Source of the DNA: Streptococcus parasanguinis
GTDB lineage: Bacteria > Bacillota > Bacilli > Lactobacillales > Streptococcaceae
Length of the DNA stretch: 64,000 nt
Reading direction: 5' to 3'
Assembly (NCBI RefSeq): GCF_032163505.1
Contig: NZ_CP134147.1
Span: 1,702,501 to 1,766,500, forward strand
Every line of letters begins with the position of its first letter. The first letter of the stretch is position 1. Position numbers and translations under genes: made by a program. Of this stretch, positions 41,116 through 51,031 are shown piece by piece. The notes under the pieces are model-generated. The model did not search any database, was not told the DNA's origin, and saw only the letters and a program-made list of their open reading frames with translations.

Positions 41116-41670
41116 TTAAGCTCCGATAATCGCAGTCACCCACAAGTTGTGGAACAAACTGGAACTAATCGGGGTATGAAGGATGATAAAGCGGATCAAT
41201 CCACTTGCATTGAGTCTATTTTGGATGGAAGCCATGGGAACTGTTGAGAGGACAGTCAAGCCCATCTGGATGACCAAGAGAGTTATCACGACGGCGATCA
41301 CTCCCGCTCCAATTTGATACTTGCGATCCTCCAATTTTTCTGGCTGAGGTACCAAGTGCATAAAGATCCCAATCACACGACCAATCAGGTAGACCATCGC
41401 AAAAATCAATACATATGCTAATCCTGCATAAAAGATGTCATCTAATTGAAATAGGTAGCGGTTGGCATAAAAATAATTCACCGATTGCTGGGTGGGACTC
41501 GAAAAAGGAACCCATAGAGACAACACCTTGGCCAGTCCCTTATAGCTGCCACCTGCAATCAAGAGGGCCACTAAGGTCACTAGAAAGTAATAGGACTGGA
41601 GGATAATCCCTCTTGCATAGCCAATATAAAAGCTCCATGCCAAAATCAATAAGATTAAGAAAGTTAACAT
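41116..41670 (-). CDS. CvpA family membrane protein
   Basis: A 184-residue protein with four to five membrane segments, in the CvpA (colicin V production) family: start FLILLILAWSFYIGYARGIILQSYYF, later YLIGRVIGIFMHLV. In firmicutes the zapA-cvpA-mutS2 order is common, as here. The biochemical role is unsettled. It starts 10 bp after the zapA stop, with AGGAGA before the ATG. Confidence 0.88.
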   Translation of the reverse strand: MLTFLILLILAWSFYIGYARGIILQSYYFLVTLVALLIAGGSYKGLAKVLSLWVPFSSPTQQSVNYFYANRYLFQLDDIFYAGLAYVLIFAMVYLIGRVIGIFMHLVPQPEKLEDRKYQIGAGVIAVVITLLVIQMGLTVLSTVPMASIQNRLNASGLIRFIILHTPISSSLFHNLWVTAIIGA

Positions 41671-41680
41671 GTATCTCCTC

Positions 41681-41971
41681 TTATTTGGATGATTTATCCT
41701 TTAAGTCGTCTAAAGCCTTGCGACGAAAAGCATCTAATTCTTTTTCTTTGTCATCAAACTCAATCTCGCGATTCAGTTGCATGGACAAACTATTTACTGC
41801 CAATAAGATCGCGATGGTTTCATCATCTGCCTCTGGCATTTGTTCCTTAATTGCTTGGTATTTTTCTTTCGCAACACGTTCGACTTCTTCCATAAACAAA
41901 TTATCATGGTTAGTTGTTAAAGTGAGCGCTTTGTTTCCAAATGTAAATTTATATCTATTTAAGCTCGCCAT
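41681..41971 (-). CDS. zapA: Cell division protein ZapA
   Basis: About 96 residues. An N-terminal beta segment (NRYKFTFGNKALTLTT) and a long C-terminal coiled coil (LLAVNSLSMQLNREIEFDDKEKELDAFRRKALDDLKD) match ZapA, which bundles FtsZ filaments at midcell. I chose the ATG at 41971 behind GAGGTGA; an in-frame GTG at 41980 overlaps that site. First gene of zapA-cvpA. Confidence 0.85.
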   Translation of the reverse strand: MASLNRYKFTFGNKALTLTTNHDNLFMEEVERVAKEKYQAIKEQMPEADDETIAILLAVNSLSMQLNREIEFDDKEKELDAFRRKALDDLKDKSSK

Positions 41972-42091
41972 AAAAATCACCTCACGGTATTATACCAAAA
42001 AAGGCTAGCTTTGTCAGTAGCAAAGCCCCTCTTCACAGGGATTTTCCAGTGGATTCTTTCTTTCTTTTTGCTCCCTCTCTCCCTGAATTTG

Positions 42092-42100
42092 TGGTACAAT
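42092..42100 (+). promoter_or_regulatory. Extended -10 promoter, leaderless rnhC
   Basis: TGGTACAAT: TGn plus TACAAT at 42095-42100. The ATG of rnhC at 42108 lies where transcription should begin, and there is no ribosome binding site. Same arrangement as pabB (5956-5971). Confidence 0.6.
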
Positions 42101-42107
42101 AGTGGTT

Positions 42108-43007
42108 ATGGAAAGTATGACACTCACTCCAACACAGGAGCAAATCCTTGATTTTGTCCATACCTATCGCCGTTCTCTCTCTCAAAGCAAGAACCCTCAT
42201 ATGGATTATTTCTTTCGACTAGAGGGAGCGACCGTTTCGATCTACAAGTCTGGAAAAGTCTTGCTTCAGGGCAATGACCTGACTCCTTACCTGGCCTTTT
42301 TCGGGCAAGATGCTGGGAACCCTAAAGGTTCTAGCACTTCATCTGCACGACAAGACCTCGCCATGATCGGAACTGACGAGGTCGGAAACGGCTCTTATTT
42401 TGGTGGACTCACCGTCGTTGCATCCTTTGTCACACCTGACCAGCACGACTGGCTCAAAAAGCTCGGTGTTGGGGATTCAAAGACCTTGGATGATCGAAAA
42501 ATTCAGCAATTGGCTCCTCTCCTTGAGGAAAACATCCAGCACCAAGCACTCTTATTGTCTCCAAAGAAGTACAATGAAGTCATTGCTTCTGGCTACAATG
42601 CTGTTTCGGTCAAAGTGGCCCTGCACAATCAGGCCATCTATCTTCTATTAAATAAAGGAGTCCAAGCAGAGCGAATTGTGATCGATGCCTTTACGACGGC
42701 TAAAAACTACCAAAAATACGTGAAAGCTGAAAAAAATCAGGTCACCCAAGCCATTGAGTTGGAAGAAAAAGCAGAAAGCAAATATTTAGCGGTTGCAGTT
42801 AGTTCCATCATCGCCCGCAATCTCTTCCTTCAAAATCTGGAAGATCTGGGCAAGGAACTGGGCTTTAATCTCCCTAGTGGAGCAGGAGCGAAGTCAGACC
42901 AAGTCGCTGCTAAATTGCTTCAGACCTATGGGATGAAGGCTCTGGATTATTGTGCCAAACTCCATTTTAAAAACACAGAAAAAGCAAAGAAATTACTAGA
43001 AAGATAA
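42108..43007 (+). CDS. rnhC: Ribonuclease HIII
   Basis: About 299 residues. Removes RNA from RNA-DNA hybrids. The N-terminal TBP-like substrate-binding domain (TLTPTQEQ...[21 protein letters not shown]) is typical of RNase HIII. The catalytic core begins [15 protein letters not shown] (Asp and Glu), with Asp in RIVIDAF. I chose the ATG at 42108 (MESMTLTP), which lines up with the family start. The lepB gene follows 3 bp after the stop, so they form an operon. Confidence 0.92.
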   Translation: MESMTLTPTQEQILDFVHTYRRSLSQSKNPHMDYFFRLEGATVSIYKSGKVLLQGNDLTPYLAFFGQDAGNPKGSSTSSARQDLAMIGTDEVGNGSYFGGLTVVASFVTPDQHDWLKKLGVGDSKTLDDRKIQQLAPLLEENIQHQALLLSPKKYNEVIASGYNAVSVKVALHNQAIYLLLNKGVQAERIVIDAFTTAKNYQKYVKAEKNQVTQAIELEEKAESKYLAVAVSSIIARNLFLQNLEDLGKELGFNLPSGAGAKSDQVAAKLLQTYGMKALDYCAKLHFKNTEKAKKLLER

Positions 43008-43010
43008 GTT

Positions 43011-43661
43011 ATGTCAAAAAGAAGTTCAAAACAGTCATCTAGCTCACCAGTGGTGAGATTCCTTAAAGAATGGGGCCTCTTCAGTATTATTGTTGGTCTC
43101 ATTATCGCCTCTCGCATCTACCTCTGGGCTCCGGTCAAGGTGGACGGCCATTCGATGGATCCAACCCTAGCAGATAGCGAGTATCTCCTTGTGGTCAACC
43201 ACCTCTCAATTGATCGTTTCGACATTGTCGTTGCCAATGAAAAAGACGACGACGGTAAAACCAAGGACATCGTCAAGCGGGTCATCGGTCTTCCTGGAGA
43301 TACCATTCAGTACGACAACGATACCCTCTACATCAATGGGAAAAAGACCAATGAGCCCTATTTGAAAGACTACATCGCTCGTTTCAAAAAAGATAAATTG
43401 CAATCAACATACACTGGAAAAGGGTTCGAAGAAAACGGAGAACTCTTCCGCCAATTGGCCAATACAGCCCAAGCTTTTACAGTAGACAAGGATGGCAATC
43501 CTAAATTTACCTTGAAGTTGCTCGACGATGAATACCTCCTACTTGGAGATGACCGGATCGTTTCAAAAGATAGCCGTCAGGTCGGAGCTTTCAAGAAAGA
43601 ACAAATCAAAGGGCAAGCCGTCTTTAGACTATGGCCGATCTACCCTTTCAAAACTTATTAG
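43011..43661 (+). CDS. lepB: Signal peptidase I
   Basis: A 216-residue type I signal peptidase. One N-terminal membrane segment (WGLFSIIVGLIIASRIYLW), then the catalytic Ser in VDGHSMDPTL, Lys in VKRVIGLPGD, and LLGDDRIVSKDSR. It cleaves secretory signal peptides outside the membrane, such as those of the surface protein and the secreted C69 peptidase in this window. It follows rnhC by 3 bp and ends in a hairpin terminator. Confidence 0.93.
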   Translation: MSKRSSKQSSSSPVVRFLKEWGLFSIIVGLIIASRIYLWAPVKVDGHSMDPTLADSEYLLVVNHLSIDRFDIVVANEKDDDGKTKDIVKRVIGLPGDTIQYDNDTLYINGKKTNEPYLKDYIARFKKDKLQSTYTGKGFEENGELFRQLANTAQAFTVDKDGNPKFTLKLLDDEYLLLGDDRIVSKDSRQVGAFKKEQIKGQAVFRLWPIYPFKTY

Positions 43662-43678
43662 TATAGATTAACAGACTG

Positions 43679-43710
43679 AGGCTGAGACAAGTATGTCCCA
43701 GCCTTGCTTT
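43679..43710 (+). terminator. lepB terminator
   Basis: AGGCTGAGAC-aagtat-GTCCCAGCCT then TTGCTTT. It resembles the left hairpin of family A. Its position supports a later start for recD2, after the hairpin. Confidence 0.7.
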
Positions 43711-43728
43711 ATAAAAAGGAAAGAAATG

Positions 43729-46161
43729 ATGGAATATTATTTTTCTGGTACTATTGAGCGCATTATTTTTGAAAACCCTAGCAGTTTTTTTCGAATCCTC
43801 TTGCTCGACATCAGCGATACCGATGCCGAAGATTTTGATGATTTTGAGATTATTGTGACAGGAACCATGGCAGATATCATGGAAGGCGAAGACTACACCT
43901 TCTGGGGTGAGCTGGTCCATCATCCTAAATACGGAGAGCAGCTCAAAATCAGTCGCTATGAACGTGCCAAACCCTCTAGCAAGGGCTTGGTGAAATATTT
44001 TTCCAGCGATCACTTTAAGGGAATTGGTCTCAAAACAGCCCAAAAAATCGTGGACCTCTATGGGGACGATACCATTGACAAAATTTTGGAGGCTCCTGAA
44101 AAATTAGAAGAAATCACAGGTCTCTCCAAGAAAAACCGCCTGGCTTTTGTAGAAAAACTCCGTCAGAATTACGGAACGGAGCGCATTCTCGCCCAACTAG
44201 CCAACTATGGCATTCCCAATAAATTGGCCTTTCAGATCCAAGATTTTTATAAAGAAGAAACCCTCCAGATCGTGGAGCAACAGCCCTACCGATTGGTGGA
44301 AGATATCCAAGGCATGGGCTTTAAAATCGCGGACCAACTAGCCGAAGAATTGGGGATTGCAAGTGACGCCCCTGAGCGGTTCCGCGCGGGCCTGATCCAC
44401 AGCCTTTTTAGCTACTCTATCGAGACTGGAAATACCTACATCGAGGCCAAGGACCTCCTGCGCTATACCATTGACCTGTTAGAATCCGCTCGGCCAGTAG
44501 AATTGGACCCTTCCACTGTCGCCCAAGAATTAGGACGCCTCATCGAGGAAGACAAGGTCCAAAACATAGATACCAAGATCTTTGACAATAGCCTCTTCTT
44601 TGCGGAGGAAGGGATTCGCAGTCATATCGGTCGATTGTTGGAAAAAGGAAAGTCGACTTCATTTGACCCTGAGAAAATCAACCGGGCTATCGAGGAGGTT
44701 GAAAAAGATCTGGGGATTCGCTACGATGCCATTCAAAAAGAGGCGATTCACCAAGCTATCCAAAATAAGGTCTTTATCCTCACCGGGGGACCGGGGACAG
44801 GAAAGACTACCGTTATCAATGGGATGATCAGCGTCTATGCTCAACTCCACCATCTGGATCTTCGGAAGAAACAAGACCTGCCGATCCTCTTGGCTGCCCC
44901 AACAGGACGGGCAGCTAGACGCATGAATGAGCTGACAGGACTTCCGAGCGCCACCATCCACCGCCATTTGGGGATGACAGGAGATGATGACACCAGCCAC
45001 TTAGAGGACTATCTGGATGCAGACTTCATCATTGTGGACGAATTTTCCATGGTTGATACCTGGCTGGCTAATCAATTACTCAGCAACATCGCAACAGATA
45101 CCAAACTCTTGATTGTGGGAGATGCCGACCAATTACCTTCCGTCAGCCCTGGTCAGGTCTTGGCTGATCTCTTGCAGATCCCAAGCATCCCTCAGACCAA
45201 ACTCGAACATATTTTCCGTCAGAGTGAGGACTCGACCATTGTCTCACTAGCAGGAGACATTCGCCAAGGCAAGCTTCCTCAAGATTTCACAGAACGAAAA
45301 GCTGACCGCTCTTATTTCGAAGCCGGAAGCGAACACATCCCTAAGATGATCGAACAAATCACTTCTGCTGCCCTTCGTAGTCAGATCCCTGCTCGAGATA
45401 TCCAAGTCTTGGCACCCATGTACAAGGGCCAGGCCGGCATTGACAATATCAATACGCTCATGCAAGACCTTCTCAATCCAGCTGTTAAAGACCAGGTGGT
45501 CTTTGACACGCCAGACTGCCAATACCGCGATGGAGACAAGGTCATCCATCTGGTCAATGATGCAGAAAGCAATGTCTTTAATGGAGATATCGGCTACATC
45601 ACCGATCTTCTCCCAGGAAAATATACAGAATCCAAGCAAGATGAATTGACCATCCAATTTGATGGCAATGAAATCGTCTACCCGCGCAATGAATGGTACA
45701 AGATTCGCTTAGCCTATGCGATGAGTATTCACAAATCACAAGGAAGCGAATTCCCGGTGGTAATTTTACCCATTACCAATCAAAGCCACCGGATGCTGCA
45801 GCGTAATTTGATCTATACTGCCATCACGCGCTCTAAGAGCAAACTGATCCTCTTAGGGGAATACAGCGCCTTTGATTACGCCACTAAAAATACCGGTACT
45901 GCGCGCAAGACCTACTTGGTGGAACGCTTCAAGGACCTGGACGGAGGCGAGGCAACCAAAGACTCTTCTTCATCCGTTGCCACCTCTTCTGATACAGTCG
46001 AATCTGCGCGAAGCAAGGAAGAAACTGTTGAAAGGAAGACTGAGCCTGATGAACCGACTGTCTATCGACTGACAGAAGACAATCTCCACACCATCTCTCC
46101 TATGATCGGACTGACTGAAGAAGAAATTGCAGCCTTTTTTGACATCAAAAAATACGACTAG
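43729..46161 (+). CDS. recD2: RecD2 5'-3' DNA helicase
   Basis: About 810 residues, SF1B helicase. Helix-hairpin-helix-rich N-terminal half (KGIGLKTAQKIVDLYG), then motif I LTGGPGTGKTTVI, motif II IIVDEFSMVD, GDADQLPSV, HIFRQSE, and motif V/VI YAMSIHKSQGSEF and YTAITRSK. It acts in replication-fork and DNA-damage tolerance without RecBC. I chose the ATG at 43729 (MEYYFSGT), after AAAGGAAAG; the tandem ATG at 43726 is equally possible. The longer frame from 43693 would overlap the lepB terminator. Confidence 0.93.
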   Translation: MEYYFSGTIERIIFENPSSFFRILLLDISDTDAEDFDDFEIIVTGTMADIMEGEDYTFWGELVHHPKYGEQLKISRYERAKPSSKGLVKYFSSDHFKGIGLKTAQKIVDLYGDDTIDKILEAPEKLEEITGLSKKNRLAFVEKLRQNYGTERILAQLANYGIPNKLAFQIQDFYKEETLQIVEQQPYRLVEDIQGMGFKIADQLAEELGIASDAPERFRAGLIHSLFSYSIETGNTYIEAKDLLRYTIDLLESARPVELDPSTVAQELGRLIEEDKVQNIDTKIFDNSLFFAEEGIRSHIGRLLEKGKSTSFDPEKINRAIEEVEKDLGIRYDAIQKEAIHQAIQNKVFILTGGPGTGKTTVINGMISVYAQLHHLDLRKKQDLPILLAAPTGRAARRMNELTGLPSATIHRHLGMTGDDDTSHLEDYLDADFIIVDEFSMVDTWLANQLLSNIATDTKLLIVGDADQLPSVSPGQVLADLLQIPSIPQTKLEHIFRQSEDSTIVSLAGDIRQGKLPQDFTERKADRSYFEAGSEHIPKMIEQITSAALRSQIPARDIQVLAPMYKGQAGIDNINTLMQDLLNPAVKDQVVFDTPDCQYRDGDKVIHLVNDAESNVFNGDIGYITDLLPGKYTESKQDELTIQFDGNEIVYPRNEWYKIRLAYAMSIHKSQGSEFPVVILPITNQSHRMLQRNLIYTAITRSKSKLILLGEYSAFDYATKNTGTARKTYLVERFKDLDGGEATKDSSSSVATSSDTVESARSKEETVERKTEPDEPTVYRLTEDNLHTISPMIGLTEEEIAAFFDIKKYD

Positions 46162-46182
46162 TGTACAAACTAGTCGTTTTCT
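46153..46182. terminator. Bidirectional terminator, recD2 / dinB
   Basis: CGACTAGT-gtacaa-ACTAGTCG with A-run and T-run on either side, between convergent genes whose stops lie in or near the stem. Confidence 0.88.
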
Positions 46183-47276
46183 TTTTCTTCCACCAAAGGC
46201 AACTCGGTATGATCGACGAAATTGGTCATGGTGACACCCAAGAGGCGGATTCCAGTATTTGTCGATTCAATTTCTTGGAAAATGTGGCGAGCGGAACGAT
46301 TGATCCGCTCAGCCTCTCGTGTTGGCTCCGTCAATGTCATTCGCTTGGTCAAGGTGGTGAAGTCTCCATAGCGCACTTTTAAGACCAAGGTCTTGCCTTG
46401 CTTGCCGTGTTTTTCTAGCGATTGGGCCACCTTACTGGACAGATTGGCAATTTCTTCTAAAATATCATCTTCTCCATAGAGGAGCTTGCGGTAGGTCCGC
46501 TCTTTTCCGACCGACTTGCGGATACGATGGCTCTTGACAGGGCTATTGTGAATCCCTCGCGCCTTACGAAAGAGATCATAGCCAAAGCGTCCAAACCGAT
46601 CGATCAAGGTCATCTCCGGGATGGCTAAAAGATCCGCACCAGTATAGACCCCCATCTCATGCAGGCGCTCCACTGTCTTCTTTCCTACCCCGTGAAATTT
46701 GGCAATGTCCATCTGACTCAGGAAATCCTCAGCATCCTCCGGCAAGACCACCGTTAGGCTACGGGGTTTTTGATAGTCACTTGCCATCTTGGCCAAAAAC
46801 TTATTATAAGAGACACCTGCTGAAGCTGTGAGATGCAGCTCTTCCCAGATCGCATGCTGAATCAAGCGAGCAATTTTGACAGCTGATTTGCTCTGGATTT
46901 TATTTTCCGTCACATCTAGATAGGCTTCATCAATACTCATGGGCTCGATGAGATCTGTATAGCGCTTGAAAATCTCACGAACCTGCTCGCCCACTTCTCG
47001 GTATTTCTCATAATTTCCAGAGATAAAGATCGCGTGGGGACAAAGGTCTAGCGCTTCTTTGGAACTCATAGCCGAATGAATGCCATATTTCCGTGCTTCA
47101 TAGTTACAGGTCGAGACCACACCTCTCCCTCCTGATTGACGAGGGTCCTGGCCAATCACGACAGGCTTCCCCTTTAAACTAGGGTTATCTCTTTCTTCGA
47201 CGGCAGCAAAAAATGCATCCATATCAATATGAATAATCTTGCGACTTGTATCGTTCACTAATGGAAATATCAGCAT
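46170..47276 (-). CDS. dinB: DNA polymerase IV (Y-family)
   Basis: A 368-residue translesion polymerase. Catalytic motifs: [17 protein letters not shown] and [11 protein letters not shown]. Helix-hairpin-helix [15 protein letters not shown], then the little-finger domain. No C-terminal beta-clamp motif is obvious; the protein ends [20 protein letters not shown] before the ATG is strong. Lies back-to-back with pfl. Confidence 0.93.
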   Translation of the reverse strand: MLIFPLVNDTSRKIIHIDMDAFFAAVEERDNPSLKGKPVVIGQDPRQSGGRGVVSTCNYEARKYGIHSAMSSKEALDLCPHAIFISGNYEKYREVGEQVREIFKRYTDLIEPMSIDEAYLDVTENKIQSKSAVKIARLIQHAIWEELHLTASAGVSYNKFLAKMASDYQKPRSLTVVLPEDAEDFLSQMDIAKFHGVGKKTVERLHEMGVYTGADLLAIPEMTLIDRFGRFGYDLFRKARGIHNSPVKSHRIRKSVGKERTYRKLLYGEDDILEEIANLSSKVAQSLEKHGKQGKTLVLKVRYGDFTTLTKRMTLTEPTREAERINRSARHIFQEIESTNTGIRLLGVTMTNFVDHTELPLVEEKEND

Positions 47277-47450
47277 TTTTCACCCTCCTTTTTCTATTAT
47301 AAAAATAAAATTTTGGAATTGCAAAAATCGGCCCTTCCTAAAAACATGAAAATTGATGGAAATTCGTGTTCATTTTCAAAAATGTAGTACAGTATCACAG
47401 AAGAATTGAAACTGTATTATAAAAGAATCTGCTATTTTTCGCAATTTGTC

Positions 47451-47480
47451 TTTGTGTAACCGATTTCTGTATGGTATACT
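47451..47480 (+). promoter_or_regulatory. pfl promoter
   Basis: TTGTGT (47451-47456), an 18-bp spacer and TATACT (47475-47480) with an extended TGG. A GCAAC...GTTGC hairpin lies in the leader near 47492-47508. The rest of 47277-47450 shows no gene. Confidence 0.6.
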
Positions 47481-47535
47481 ACTATTGTAAGTGCAACAGA
47501 TATAGTTGCTAGAAAGACAATAGAGGAAAATAAAA

Positions 47536-49849
47536 ATGGTTGTTAAAACAGTCGTTGAAGCACAAGATATTTTTGACAAAGCCTGGGAAGGCTTCAAAGG
47601 TGAAGATTGGAAAGAAAAAGCAAGCGTTTCTCGCTTCGTTCAAGCTAACTACACACCTTATGATGGAGATGAAAGCTTCCTAGCTGGACCAACTGAACGT
47701 TCTCTTCACATCAAGAAGATTGTTGAAGAAACAAAAGCACACTACGAAGAAACTCGTTTCCCATACGATACTCGTCCAACATCTATCGCTGATATCGCAG
47801 CTGGATATATCGACAAAGAAAACGAAGTCATCTTCGGTATCCAAAATGATGAATTGTTCAAATTGAACTTCATGCCTCGTGGTGGTATCCGTATGGCGGA
47901 AACTACTTTGAAAGAAAATGGATACGAACCAGATCCTGCAGTTCATGAAATCTTCACAAAATACGTTACAACTGTAAACGACGGTATCTTCCGCGCTTAC
48001 ACTACAAACATCCGTCGTGCACGTCACGCTCACACAGTAACTGGTCTTCCAGATGCATACTCACGTGGACGTATCATCGGGGTTTATGCTCGTTTGGCCC
48101 TTTATGGAGCTGACTACTTGATGGCTGAAAAAGCAAACGACTGGAACGCGATTACTGAAATCGATGAAGAAACAATCCGTCTTCGTGAAGAAGTAAACCT
48201 TCAATACCAAGCGCTTCAAGAAGTTGTTAAATTGGGTGACCTTTATGGTGTAGACGTACGTCGTCCTGCCTTCGATACAAAAGAAGCAATCCAATGGACA
48301 AACATCGCCTTCATGGCTGTCTGCCGTGTGATCAACGGTGCTGCTACTTCTCTTGGACGTGTGCCAATCGTTTTGGATATCTACGCTGAACGTGACTTGG
48401 CTCGTGGTACTTACACTGAATCTGAAATCCAAGAATTCGTTGACGATTTCGTTATGAAATTGCGTACTGTTAAATTTGCTCGTACAAAAGCTTACGACCA
48501 ATTGTACTCAGGGGACCCAACCTTCATCACAACTTCTATGGCTGGTATGGGTAACGACGGACGTCACCGTGTTACTAAGATGGACTTCCGTTTCTTGAAC
48601 ACTTTGGACAACATCGGTAACTCTCCAGAACCAAACTTGACAGTTCTTTGGACTGACAAATTGCCATACAGCTTCCGTCGCTACTGTATGCACATGAGCC
48701 ACAAACACTCTTCTATCCAATACGAAGGTGTAACTACTATGGCTAAAGACGGATACGGTGAAATGAGCTGTATCTCATGTTGTGTATCTCCACTTGACCC
48801 AGAAAATGAAGAACAACGCCACAACATTCAGTACTTCGGTGCTCGTGTAAACGTGCTTAAAGCTCTTCTTACTGGTTTGAACGGTGGTTACGACGACGTT
48901 CATAAAGACTACAAAGTATTTGACATCGATCCTATCCGTGACGAAGTTCTTGAATTCGAATCTGTTAAAGCAAACTTCGAAAAATCTCTTGACTGGTTGA
49001 CAGACACTTACGTAGATGCTTTGAACATCATCCACTACATGACTGATAAGTACAACTACGAAGCTGTTCAAATGGCCTTCTTGCCAACTCACCAACGCGC
49101 TAACATGGGATTCGGTATCTGTGGATTCGCTAACACTGTTGATACTTTGTCAGCAATCAAATACGCTACTGTTAAACCAATCCGTGACGAAGATGGCTAC
49201 ATCTACGATTACGAAACAATCGGTGAATACCCACGTTGGGGTGAAGATGACCCACGTTCTAACGAATTGGCAGAATGGTTGATCGAAGCTTACACTACTC
49301 GTCTTCGCAGCCACAAACTTTACAAGAACGCTGAAGCAACTGTTTCACTTCTTACCATCACTTCTAACGTTGCATACTCTAAACAAACTGGTAACTCACC
49401 AGTCCACAAAGGTGTATACCTCAACGAAGATGGTTCTGTGAACTTGTCTAAATTGGAATTCTTCTCACCAGGTGCTAACCCATCTAACAAAGCGAAAGGT
49501 GGATGGTTGCAAAACTTGAACTCACTTGCTAGCCTTGACTTTGGTTATGCAGCTGACGGTATCTCACTCACTACAAGTTTCACCACGTGCTCTTGGTAAA
49601 ACTCGTGACGAACAAGTTGATAACTTGGTAACCATCCTTGATGGATACTTCGAAAACGGTGGACAACACGTTAACTTGAACGTTATGGACTTGAACGATG
49701 TTTACGAAAAGATCATGTCAGGTGAAGACGTTATCGTTCGTATCTCTGGATACTGTGTAAACACTAAATACCTCACTCCAGAACAAAAAACTGAATTGAC
49801 ACAACGTGTCTTCCACGAAGTTCTTTCAATGGATGATGCCTTGAACTAA
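47536..49849 (+). pseudogene. pfl: Pyruvate formate-lyase with 3' frameshift
   Basis: Full-length PFL would be about 771 residues. The enzyme splits pyruvate and CoA into acetyl-CoA and formate anaerobically. The first frame holds the active-site Cys pair ([13 protein letters not shown]). At about 49571-49577 two bases are missing: ACT ACA AGT is read where the family has the codons for [11 protein letters not shown]. The frame then ends TTSFTTCSW at 49599. The remaining 95 residues continue in the +1 frame (49526-49849), including the radical-bearing Gly in RISGYCVN. A real frameshift would abolish activity. Strong codon bias right up to both ends suggests a very recent mutation or a sequence error. 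Confidence 0.9.
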
Positions 49850-49865
49850 GATTCAAATAGATCTT

Positions 49866-49896
49866 AAAAAACCAGTCGGAAACGGCTGGTTTTTTC
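49866..49896 (+). terminator. pfl terminator
   Basis: AAACCAGTC-ggaaac-GGCTGGTTTTTTC, right after the intact-frame pfl stop. Confidence 0.9.
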
Positions 49897-49955
49897 ATCC
49901 CCATCGCAAGAGTATTCTGAATTTTGAAAGAGTTTAAGAGCTTACTATATAGGGT

Positions 49956-49984
49956 TTGACAGCGCTTTCTCCAAGTGTTATAGT
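49956..49984 (+). promoter_or_regulatory. Promoter of small ORF 50017
   Basis: TTGACA (49956-49961), a 17-bp spacer, TATAGT (49979-49984), with extended TGT. Near-consensus. Confidence 0.85.
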
Positions 49985-50016
49985 AGAGCTGTAAATAAGA
50001 TAGAAGGGGTGATCCT

Positions 50017-50130
50017 ATGTTTTTAACATTTATTTTCGCTATTATTTGGCTCTTTATCCTGATTGCACTGATCTTTTTAGCAACCCTTCTCGTCCAGGAT
50101 AGCACCATGCAGCACCACCACCCGAGTTAA
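50017..50130 (+). CDS. Small membrane peptide, 37 residues
   Basis: Encodes MFLTFIFAIIWLFILIALIF followed by LATLLVQDSTMQHHHPS: one membrane helix then a short polar His-rich tail. Near-consensus promoter at 49956 and GAAGGGGTGAT before the ATG make it a convincing gene in spite of its size. I do not know the family. Such peptides can be regulators of membrane proteins or type I toxins; nothing here decides. Confidence 0.6.
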   Translation: MFLTFIFAIIWLFILIALIFLATLLVQDSTMQHHHPS

Positions 50131-50268
50131 CGAATGATAAGCCTAAACAATAGCTATTCTAAACGAATTCAGAAAGGATAAGAAACAAACTAGAATTGTC
50201 AAATTTTAGTTCTGTCTCTCGTCCTTTTTTGCTATAATAGAAACAGATTATTTAGTAAGAAGGATATT

Positions 50269-51027
50269 ATGGAAGAGTCAAAACAGATCAACCAAGTGAT
50301 CGACGTCCTGATGTTAGCCGGAACCCTCCTGATAGAGAGCGGTTCTGAGATTCACCGGGTCGAAGATACCATGATCCGGATCGCCCACTCACAGGGAATC
50401 GTCGATTGCAATGTTTTAGCGATGCCAGTCGCTATTTTCTTTTCAATTGAGAATGCCAATGTCACACGCATGAAACGGATCTTGCGGACCAATTACAATA
50501 TCGAAAAGGTCTGTGATGTCAATCAGATCTCTCGTCAACTCGTCTCTGGAGAGATCGATCTCGAGCAAGCCTACCAGGCCCTGAGCGAGTTGAAAATGAA
50601 GCGCGTTCCTTATACCAATCTTCAGTTGACCATTGCGGCAACCCTCAGTGCCCCTTTCTTCTCCATCATGTTTGGAGGAAATTTCTATGATGCGATTGGA
50701 GCAGGTATTGCGACTATCTTTGCCTTTGCTTTTTCTCTTGTCGTTGAGAAATACGTTCGCATTCCTTTTGTCACTGCCTTTGCGGCCGCCTTTGTCTTTG
50801 GTTTTTTGGCCCATATCTGGACGCGCTATAGTGGTTTTCCTTCCAATACCGATCTTATTATCGCAGGTTGTGTCATGCCCTTCGTTCCTGGAATCGCTAT
50901 GACCAATGCCGTCCGAGATCTCATGAATTACCACCTCAACTCTGGGATGAGCAAACTCTTTGAGACTCTCCTCATTACTCTTGCACTTGGTGCCGGTACA
51001 ACCGTTGCCCTCGTCCTTATGAAATAA
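50269..51027 (+). CDS. ThrE-type threonine/serine exporter, first subunit
   Basis: A 252-residue protein matching the N-terminal half of ThrE (DUF1212): a soluble region with LMLAGTLLIESGSEIHRVEDTM, typical of the family, then about five membrane segments. In Corynebacterium ThrE is one chain; in firmicutes the two halves are separate genes, as here. Exports threonine and serine (family knowledge). A ribosome binding site (AAGGATATT) precedes the ATG. The second subunit follows 4 bp downstream. Confidence 0.88.
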   Translation: MEESKQINQVIDVLMLAGTLLIESGSEIHRVEDTMIRIAHSQGIVDCNVLAMPVAIFFSIENANVTRMKRILRTNYNIEKVCDVNQISRQLVSGEIDLEQAYQALSELKMKRVPYTNLQLTIAATLSAPFFSIMFGGNFYDAIGAGIATIFAFAFSLVVEKYVRIPFVTAFAAAFVFGFLAHIWTRYSGFPSNTDLIIAGCVMPFVPGIAMTNAVRDLMNYHLNSGMSKLFETLLITLALGAGTTVALVLMK

Positions 51028-51031
51028 AATC

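Noticed and set aside
43693..43728. Longer recD2 start
   Set aside because: The extra codons lie inside or just after the lepB terminator hairpin; the family starts MEYYFSGT.
47680..49095. Open frames opposite pfl (up to 146 codons)
   Set aside because: Same cause: biased codons in a highly expressed gene leave few stops on the other strand.
50017..50130. Reading the 37-residue peptide as a double-glycine bacteriocin
   Set aside because: No GG leader or charged leader region; it is a plain membrane helix.
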